In this document: positions 55,861-64,000 of the stretch, one piece after another
Layout of the letters: every line of letters begins with the position of its first letter
Position numbering within the stretch: the stretch's first letter is position 1
Origin: Glebionis coronaria
Lineage: Eukaryota > Streptophyta > Magnoliopsida > Asterales > Asteraceae
NCBI GenBank assembly: GCA_025667525.1
Contig: CM046876.1
Location: 564,817,469 to 564,881,468 of the forward strand
Reading direction: 5' to 3'
DNA: 64,000 nucleotides
Position numbers and translations under genes: made by a program
Notes under the pieces: model-generated
Databases searched by the model: none
What the model was told of the DNA's origin: nothing
What the model saw: the letters and a program-made list of their open reading frames with translations, nothing else

Positions 55861-58487
55861 ATATAACCATCAAGGGTGTAACCTTCATTTCGGGAGACCT
55901 GAGTTTGCCATTGTTACTGGTTTTAGTTTTGGAAGCTATGAGCTGGGGTTATATAGCGAAGGGACCTTAAGTTTGTTAAACGTGTGTTCCCTAGCAAAGT
56001 AGGTGATAGGGTATATAATGTAGACCTTCTGGTTGTGATAGAGGATGAGGATATGTTCTCCAAGTTGAGTAATGCAGATGTTATACGGGTGTCCCTCCTG
56101 TTAATGTTACAAATGATATTTATTGGGTGTTCTTTAGTTGACGTAGTCGATGTTAGGCTGTTGCATTTGGTGGAAGATCTTGATGCCTGGGACAGTTTTA
56201 CATGTGGGGAGTATGTTTGGACGCATTTGTACGATCAGTTAGTGAACATTGTATCTACACATCGATTAGAACATCATAAAGGGTTTTATAATTCTTGTAA
56301 TTATGTCCCTACATATACGATATCTGGCTTTGTGTGGGCGTTTATGGTTAGTCTTGTTAAACTTTATCTTTGGAAGCATAAGTATAAGTTTTCTTAGTTG
56401 ATTGACATGGTATTTATTGTGGATAGACAAGCATTCTCGAATGTTTCGGAGATTACATTTATTGGTGGTATAAAGACGGGGCGGTTGTTCCAAGAGCCTT
56501 ATCATGGTCAAGGAAGTGGCTGTTAAAGAAACCTGATTACACAGCTTTATTTGCAACAGTAAATGCTAAATTTCTTTGCATTCTATCACCCACATTAAAT
56601 TTTCTGGTTACATGTTAATAGATTTTAATATTTGTTTTGTTTCTAGGCTGTCAATGTAAAAGTGGATCTTCTACCAACTAAAGCCGAGCAACAAACGGAT
56701 TGGTATAAGGATTTTCGAAAGTTCTACCAAAAACACAAACCTAGGAGGCCGACAAATAAGTCAGCAAACTTGTACGACGAATACATGATGAATTTTATGT
56801 CGTTGCGTAAACGTGGACAGTTAGAGGTTAGTCAATTGCCAAACGTTTGTAGGGTGGAGACTAGTGCCGTGGAAGATTTAAAGCTGAAGGATCATGTGAT
56901 TAAGGGTATAAGGAACCGTATATTTAAACTTGAAGTTATAATACAAATCAGTAATAATAAACTAGTAAAGTTTACTAGTCTTATGATCAGCTATTTTATT
57001 TAATGGTTCGTGTTGTATAAATAACGTTGCGACTGAATTGAATGTATGTTTTGCGGAGAGAAAGAAGTGTTACTAAAAATGTATGTTCACCATATACGTA
57101 ATTTACATTGTTATATTTTATTTAATTCGTTATTAATAGTATAAAGTGTTTTATTTTATTAGCATCCATTAGAGATTCGCGACTTATTAATGAATTGCCA
57201 TTCAGAATTGGCTGATGAGCTAAACAAAGAGTATATTGCATTGGTTGATATTGGTAGTAATTGTACTTTTAATAGCACCAGTTGTGAATACACAAATAGC
57301 CAGTCTATTAATGTATGTGATTATAAACAATATAATATAAGGTTGTGTACATTCATATATTATACGTATGTTAATAAAACTTGATTATGAAACAGGAACA
57401 CATTCGCCTTGAAGACAACAAAGCTATGGAACAAGTGTTCTTACGCAAGACACACGATGAGGATAGGAAGCGTACTGAATCCGAACATATGTTAAAGATT
57501 GAGAAGGAAAAGAATAAAAGGCGTTTTGACCTCATGGTGTCTGGTCATTGGAAACCTTGTTCATCTATTGATATCTCGCGAAAAAGGAATTACTTGGGAA
57601 GTGATTACTCGAAGTATTATTGGAGTAACAGTTTCGTTCAACGTGATAAGAAGATAAATTTTTATGCAGTGGATGATTACTACATGACCCAATTTTTGGA
57701 TGTAGTTGAACCTTGGGTGGAGGTAATAATTCCGGTATAATATTCCATGTTACATTGTTTTGTTTCTTAATTTTTCTTTTAAGTACAAAATTATTTTGAC
57801 TTGTCAGGATCTATCGCGGCCAAATCGGGACACCAACAGAGTCAACATAAGTGATGAGTTTCATAATTTCCTTTGTCGTCGAGGTCCGATGCGTTGTCGG
57901 TTTCCTTGGTGCGCAGATGTGATAGTAGACCGTAGATTTTGGGAAAGATTAGTTTGTTTAGACCCTCCAGGGAAAGGATGGATTATGGATGAGGTTACTT
58001 AGAATTTAGCATTCAATATATTAAGTTTTTTAATATATCTGAATCTGTATTTAGTGTGAGTGTAACACAATTTCATTTTAACAGCATATAGAGTTATGGG
58101 TGAATTACATGTGGCATACTAGATCCGCTCAGGCTGATTGCGCAATGGCTGGTGCTTACTTTGTGCAACTACTACTTCATAATTTGATTCCTGATTGGTA
58201 TGCTGATGGGACAACGTATAAAGTTCCTTGGTATACAGTTGATAAGGTCATGTTTATAATGTATACCAAAAAATTATTTGTACGATATTATACTGTTATA
58301 AATGTGTTTATAATAATGAAACCTATAAACACTTTTGTAGGTTTATATGCCAATAAATGAAACGGAGCAGCACTGGTGTCTTGCCATGTTAGATATACAA
58401 ACAGGCCGTGTTACATTCTACGATAGTAGATCTACGTACAAACCAGAGACCCGGGACTTTTATTTGAAACTTCGTGCTTGCTTAGAG
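55861..58487 (+). pseudogene. DUF1985 plus truncated Ulp1 (C48) protease gene, rest of exons
   Basis: DUF1985 continues with FGRPEFAIVTGFSFG, VIEDEDMFSKLSNADVIRV and GFVWAFMVSL. Further exons with good splice signals lie at about 56647-56950, 57163-57312, 57396-57722, 57808-57993, 58085-58246 and 58341-58487. The last carries VYMPINETEQHWCLAMLDI and TFYDSRS, the His and Asp of the C48 catalytic triad. The exon with the Gln and the nucleophilic Cys is missing, so no active protease could result. A one-base loss near 55975 shifts the frame, and a TAG at 56395-56397 and later changes precede WWYKDGAVVPRALSWS. C48 proteases remove SUMO-like modifiers; MULE-borne relatives have unknown targets. 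Confidence 0.8.
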
Positions 58488-58719
58488 GTAATAATTTAGA
58501 AACCTTACAATTTTAAGTGTTAAGTAAACTTAATCGTGTTCAACCCATGTTTGTTATGATTAGGTGTAACAGTGTCAAAGTAGTACCGTATAAGTAATGA
58601 CAACATTTAATGTAGTATGTGTGTTAAAGTTGGATTTCAGTCTATATAAGCGATGTTTTGTTAAGGCTAGTTTATCAAAACAATCAATATTGTTTTATAG
58701 TATTTCCATAGGTCGAATT

Positions 58720-59718
58720 ATGTCTGACCATATCCCATTGAAGATACAAACAAAAATAATGAACAAGTTACCTGTTAAGTCGTTACTACAATTTAGGAGT
58801 GTTTCAAATACCTGGAAGGCGACAATAGAGTCAACTGATTTCTTTAATGCTTATCGTGTGCGTGAAACATACCAGAATTGTTTGCATGTTAGATTTGTAC
58901 GGGGGTTTCAGGGTTTCATGGGTGTATTAGATTCAAATTTAGGTTACACCTCCCTAAATTCAAATCTCAGCCAATCTGATGTCACGACCATTGGAAATTC
59001 CCAAGGGATTTGGTGTTTTTATTTTGGTGGTGATATGATGGTTGTGACGATGAACCCGTGTATAAGGAAATCCTTTGGTATAGTTGTTCCATACTACATG
59101 TGTCAATTTGAGTCGACACGTGTTGATTTTGGTTTTGGAGTCCATCCTAGAACTTTAGACCCAACAATTGTGAAGATATCTTATCCCTATTCTGGTTTTG
59201 GTCTGTGGTATGTTTCGGCTTTTAAATTAAGTACAAACAAATGGCAGCAGTTGTCAAGTGTTCCGCGCGAAATGCTACGGTTGACAGATGTGGGTCACAC
59301 TGTTATATGAGCTTTTATTTACTGGGTTTGTTATGAATCGGTAATTGCACCTGATGGGACAAGCATGTATAACCATGTAATTGTTTCATTTGATATGGAT
59401 AGTTACGCGTTCCACGTTATAGAAATCCCTAAAGACATCAAAAATATTCTACCTAGAAGTTCAAATATATTACATTTACGTGATTGTTTGATAATCTCTG
59501 TGTATTTCCCGCATGACAGAAGCAGCTTTCTTACAGCCTGGGAATTAGTAGTAGATGGTTTGTATGTCCAATCATATAGAATGATTATACAAGTTCCGCT
59601 AGATCATGCTATCAAGTTAGTAGGGTTTACGCATGATCACCGTCTGTTGTTGGATGTAGACGATTCCACAAACAATATGCCGCTACACTCTCTCCAAGCA
59701 TATAACCTTACTTTTTCC
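58720..59718 (+). pseudogene. F-box protein gene inside the MULE, one premature stop
   Basis: The ATG at 58720 starts a typical N-terminal F-box (HIPLKIQTKIMNKLPVKSLL, then FRSVSNTWKATI), followed by an F-box-associated region of about 280 residues. It includes GIWCFYFGGDMMVVTMNPCIRKSF, DFGFGVHPRT, YVSAFKLSTNKWQQL and FIYWVCYE. A TGA at 59308-59310 interrupts it; the same frame then runs to a TAA at 59719-59721. No intron is evident. F-box proteins select substrates for SCF ubiquitin ligases. It sits between two DUF1985 relics of the MULE with no repeats of its own, which suggests it was captured by the element. Apart from the stop, it is the best preserved non-retroelement gene in the window. 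Confidence 0.82.
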
Positions 59719-59721
59719 TAA

Positions 59722-60617
59722 GCAAGCACAATGCAACTGTCTCTCCAAACGGTGAGTTGTTGGCATTAATAATATTTGTTATTCCATAACCCGGTACATG
59801 GTCCTGCAAATTATTAACAAAACCATCAGCACATGGTACTCATAAATTCTGTCGTAAATGTTACTTAACTATAGAAACTTTGGTTAATATATTGCACAAT
59901 GTAAAAGACATTTGGGTCGCCTTATGTTTTTTAGGGCAGCCTTCATATACTAAATAGATGTGATGGTTAACCCCTACATTTGTTAGATAGCAAATAATAT
60001 GGTGAGCCAAGAATTGAATGTTCCAAATAAAGTAACTCTAAACTTATGACATGACATTTATCTTCCATCACATTGGCCTATTTAAAGCATGCAACCTAAG
60101 AGGAAATATCTACATTTGTATTCCCTTCCATAAAACTCAATATTCACAATCTTCGACTGTAACACTACTTGTTATGACTAATGTTAGTCTAACTGCCAAC
60201 TTGGCCACAATATTCGAGCGTGAAGTTATGGAGAAAGAAATATGGGGTTCATGCTGTCGTATGAATAGTGTTCAACTAAATGAAAGGATACGCCAGAGAG
60301 ATGTCCTCATAAATGATGTTACGCATATTGGAAATCATCCAATGTTATTCAGTAGAAGGTGACCTTGATGGTAACCCAATAGAAGGTGTTGTTATTCAAT
60401 CTCAACTATATCCTCACAGTTTTAGATTAAGGTGATGGTGTTACGGATGCTATACTAGATAGTTTTAGTATTTTATGTAAAACTAGTGTCTCTATGTCGT
60501 GTTAGTTCCTATTTTGACATAAGGATATGTTTCCTTTGTGTTGTGGTTAAAAAAAACCTACTACTAGATGCATGTTACAACATGTTTATGTTTACTTTCT
60601 GTTTTGCAAAAGTATGA
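59722..60617. other. MULE interior without a clear gene
   Basis: A possible further - strand exon ends near 59800 (after TTTGCAG on that strand: DHVPGYGITNIINANNSPF). A + strand stretch at 60171-60362 reads FEREVMEKEIWGS, then LNERIRQRDVLINDVTHIG, coiled-coil-like. Neither has a recognisable family. Confidence 0.35.
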
Positions 60618-63551
60618 TAATGAATAATCTTACCTTAACAGAATCCATTACTTCATCATCTCGATGGTTATTCAAAAAACCATACTCACACTGCATTTCA
60701 CGTAAATCAATAATTAGTTCTGAATTTAGTAGATGCAATAATGTTTAAACAATATATCTAGAAAGATTAAATAACACCGAATACCTTATCCAAATCTTTA
60801 GAAGGACTGGCATTAACATGATCTATCCTTACTTCCTCGACCATTGCATTCATAATAACATCGTCCTTTATAGGTACTTCGTTATTCAAATAAAATCCTT
60901 CATTCGTTTGCACCAGGCCAATACACGTCGATGCAACCTACATAACAATGTCAGCTAGGAACAAAATTTGGTTCCTACATGCAATATCGGTTAAAATATG
61001 GCAACAACGAACATTCGATACAACCAAGACCCCTAAATTGAATAACGACTTACATCAACCACATCTCTGCTTAATTCACCATCCATGGCATTCAGCACGT
61101 CATTTTCCTTTGTTGTACCTTCGTTTTCAGCAGGGAAGGATTCATTGATTGCATGTTACATAATAAGTTCCATACAATGTCAAAAATATAAAGAAATGAA
61201 TTATTTTTCCGTAAGACTATACATTGGTCATCGACAATACCTCGAAATTTTCAACATATTTTGTTATAGACTCTTGGACTTCTACATTTCCATCCATTGT
61301 GTCAAACTATACACCATTAGTGACACAAAATTCGTCAGTCGTGATACTTTCTTTTTCTCCCTCGGAAAAAGCAAACCTATCATGGTCCTAAATATAAACA
61401 GCCAATATGTTCATTATGACATTAAGATTCTAGTTTGTGCTCAACTTTAAAAGAGTTTAGCTTTGTACATCAACTTGCGAAGGTGTGAACGCCTCGTTCA
61501 AGTTCGGTAAAGTGAAATCATTGCCACTGTCCAATAACAAAGGTGTACACGGCTTATGAAACACGACCTTCTCAACATAAGCTGTGGCAAGCTGCTGACC
61601 CATTGTTTGAGACGGCTCTTCTTGTGTTTGCGAAAAATAATAGTTTGAGGATTCACCGTCGGCAAATCCGGATGCACCAACCTTGTTGATCAAATTCGTA
61701 CCAGCAAACCGGCGAACCCTAAAACTGCAGACTATTGATACAAATTAAAATTTTATTAGCTAACTTTCGGAAATCGTAAACAACAAACAAAATTAGGACA
61801 CATTTATAACTAAATTACCTTATCACCAGTTTGTTTTAATCCAACATCTAAAGCAACTTCAATAGACCTAGGTTGTACATGATCTATCACATTTGAAATT
61901 CCAATGTCCGTCTTCAACATATTAAATTTGGACACATAACATTAGGTACAACTTCATGGGGATATAACCTCAAGATAATACTTTAAACACGTAAATACCT
62001 TGTCGCCTAATTCAGCATGATGGTTGTTATCCACAGGCCCTTTGACCACATAATCTTCGGAAACGTCTACATTCGACGTCTTAAAAAATATTTCTAGAAA
62101 ACATAACCATTTGTTAAGATCTTCTAACGCCTTTACAACAACTGGGTTGGGTTCATCTTGGACAACTTTATGAAGCATATTAACATTACACCTTATAACG
62201 TTAAACTCACGATATGCTTCATCTTTATCTTGTAATAATTCGACATCACTTCCCTGATTTTCTTCTCCAAGATAAACTTTAACAGAATTAGTATTTTCAC
62301 AATCATTGCCTGAAGTACTACAACCGTTCCCGGAATTAATATTTCCAGAACTAATATTTTCACAAACGTGCGCTAGTACATTCATTCTTCCAGGTTCGGT
62401 ATCACATCCATTCTCAGTTTGCAGGTCACAAGTTCCCGATGGGTTGAGAAAATAATCAATACTGTCTTTATACCAGGGTTGGACCAACTCATCATTGGTT
62501 GCACTCAGACTCACCGCTGGGTCAGACTATACTTCGAATAGATGGTTGTACTCACCTTTTTCAAACTTCCGAACCTTGGACCAAGCTAAACCACGGGGGA
62601 TCACTAAAGGATTATTAACCCACCAACGACTACTGTTATTGTACATCTCCAAGACAAATATCTACAAAAACATACAAATAATAGGGTTAATAAGATAAGT
62701 TTTTGACATTATATGAACTAGTCTTTAGTAAAAGTGGAAATAATGAATGCGATATTTTACCTTCATCGCCCAAACAAACCCGTACAACACGTATGTATGA
62801 CACTTTTTTAGCAACCTTTTTCCGTTTACCACTTACCAACCTAACAGCGGAGTCACCATCTTTACTTGCTGGCGCCTGCTTCTTCAAATCCCTCTCACAA
62901 TGCCTAGGCACAACATTTACGGTCCTGTTATAAAATACGGACCAAAAATACTCGCCCATGGATAAGCATCAAACCATTTTAAGTCCTCAACAACCTCCAA
63001 AAGTAAATCGAGGACATTGTACCGTGGCTCTCTACCCAGAAACACCATTGTTGTCATTAACAATAGACAAACTCTAACGGCATCATCATCAGAAAGGGCT
63101 CCCCATTTGGTTGGGTTACTAGTTATGTCCCATAATTCATCTCCTAACATCTTTTTTTTCTTAGCAAAACTTTGTGAGGGAAAACACGGTCACAAATGGA
63201 CTTACTAACAAACCATTTGTAGTGTTTAGTCGGTGCAATTTTCTAAATTTAAACCCAGTAGTCAAGCAAAACTCTTCACGCCCAAAATCAAACATAATGT
63301 CTCCTGTTCTATAACTAATAGGGGGCACTCATCTGAAATATTTCATGATACAATTGGTGCTGGAAAATATAATCAATTAGATGATTATCAGAATTATACT
63401 ATGGAAAATCCAACCATTTGCCGAAAATAGTAGATCTAAATATACTATTCCGGTTTCGATTTCCGGCCAACAGATTCTTTAACAAATCACATGAATTGAG
63501 ATTAGATCAAATCGTTACCTTAGCATCAAGTACTACCGCATCACTTGCCAT
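60618..63551 (-). pseudogene. second DUF1985-type gene of the MULE, many-exon relic
   Basis: The - strand ATG at 63551 (MASDAVVLDAKV) lies just inside the right terminus. DUF1985 pieces follow: FDFGREEFCLTTGFKF, KWGALSDDDAVRVCLLLM and VLDLLLEVVEDLKWFDAYPW. A lost G near 62956 shifts the frame to GEYFWSVFYNRTVNVVPRH. The segment RWWVNNPLVIPRGLAWSKV (about 62590) parallels WWYKDGAVVPRALSWS of the left gene. It is followed by an acidic Asn/Ser-rich stretch (62514-61990) and small acidic exons near 61650-61450, 61390-61230, 61135-61050, 60945-60787 and 60710-60625. Stops and shifts show it is decayed. No C48 domain was found. It converges with the left gene, so the two are not a simple inverted duplication of the whole gene. 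Confidence 0.65.
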
Positions 63552-63663
63552 GTTTAGTATGGTACACCAAATCCTATTAAACCATTCGTAATGATGGAGG
63601 CGATTAGGGTTTATACGTTTTTGGGGGTAGAAGATAAATAGTATGGCGTTAATAATGAAGTGG

Positions 63664-63990
63664 AGAGGATGAAAATTTCAAATAGTTTATTGGTAGGATA
63701 TGGTATACGACGGATGCCTCGTGCCCAAATAAAAATACTAACGGTGCCTCGAGAAATAAAAAGTTTTATTGTTTTAAAATTAGTGGGTGCCTCGTGTATT
63801 TGTACGAGGACGCCTCCATTTTATATACAACACATGGTGGATACAGTTCACCAACCCAAGTACACGTGTAAGTCGAATAGACATGGATGCCTTGGATGCC
63901 CAAGATGCCTTGGGACATTTGAGAAAACTTGAAAATTAAGGAGTATTTTCACCCACAGCTTTTGTTTTGAGGGCATTTAAAAAATTGCCC
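63664..63990 (-). repeat. right terminal inverted repeat of MULE
   Basis: Read on the - strand it follows the left terminus block by block: AATGCCCTCAAAAC, AAGGCATCTTGGGCATCC, ACACGTGTACTTGGG and GAGGCACC words. It ends one 9-bp duplication plus one base before the window end. Confidence 0.82.
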
Positions 63991-64000
63991 TTTTCCTAAT

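Larger units (their letters stand above)
32562..63990. mobile_element. Mutator-like element (KAONASHI-like MULE) with nested retrotransposons
   Basis: The left end GGGCGAATTCTCAAAATGCC and the reversed right end GGGCAATTTTTTAAATGCC start a pair of related inverted regions of about 320 bp. Both are flanked by a 9-bp target duplication, TTTTTCTAA at 32553-32561 and TTTTCCTAA at 63991-63999, one mismatch; 9 bp is the Mutator hallmark. Inside are two convergent DUF1985-type genes, a C48 protease part and an F-box gene. Without the nested Sirevirus (with its Tat passenger) the element would be about 9.3 kb. No mudrA-type transposase was seen, so it would need one in trans. Confidence 0.85.

Noticed and set aside
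1..64000. tRNA, rRNA or organelle-derived DNA
   Set aside because: I looked for cloverleaf-like B-box words and for plastid or mitochondrial genes and saw none; the tRNA-like hits are only retroelement primer sites.

Overview
The window is plant nuclear DNA made almost entirely of transposable elements and gene relics; I found no gene that looks intact and single-copy. The lineages present are Ty1/copia with a CPLTR-repeat linker, a Sirevirus-like copia with an env-like ORF, Ty3/gypsy Tat-type and chromovirus-type elements, a LINE, hAT-type MITEs and DUF1985/Ulp1 genes. With the plant-type splice sites they indicate a dicot. From memory of the copia and DUF1985 families, Asteraceae is most likely, but that is inference.

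Layout. 1-7130: the 3' part of a decayed Ty1/copia element (pol relic, long 3' non-coding region with repeated polypurine motifs, 3' LTR). 8480-9690: an exon-intron fragment of the DNA polymerase epsilon catalytic subunit gene, with in-frame stops. 9829-20350: an LTR-like promoter sequence split by a 9.7 kb gypsy element (10345-20051) with 2.7 kb LTRs, an ATATA target-site duplication and a wrecked interior. 20400-32520: intergenic DNA with a P450 fragment, two MITEs (21467-22423 and 26319-27013), a 70-bp-arm foldback, an E2F-motif-like repeat, diverged copies of an F-box-like gene fragment and a LINE remnant.

32562-63990 is the centrepiece: a Mutator-like element (MULE) bounded by related inverted ends and a 9-bp target duplication (one mismatch) that finishes one base before the window ends. 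It carries two convergent DUF1985-type gene relics, one with the first part of a Ulp1/C48 protease domain, and an F-box gene between them. No MULE transposase is visible, so it resembles the KAONASHI-like elements that carry Ulp1-type genes.

The left DUF1985 gene is cut in its first coding exon by a Sirevirus-like copia element (33712-55855, TSD CTAAT). That element's gag is in turn cut by a young Tat-type gypsy element (35153-46081, TSD CTGAG; I count 4 differences between the 570-bp LTRs). So the order of insertion can be read directly: MULE, then Sirevirus, then Tat. The Tat element has gag-pol in one frame broken by only three stops, two RNase H domains, and a separate spliced gene on the opposite strand with its own TATA box. 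The Sirevirus env-like ORF seems to be split by an 832-bp intron that holds five copies of a polypurine-containing repeat.
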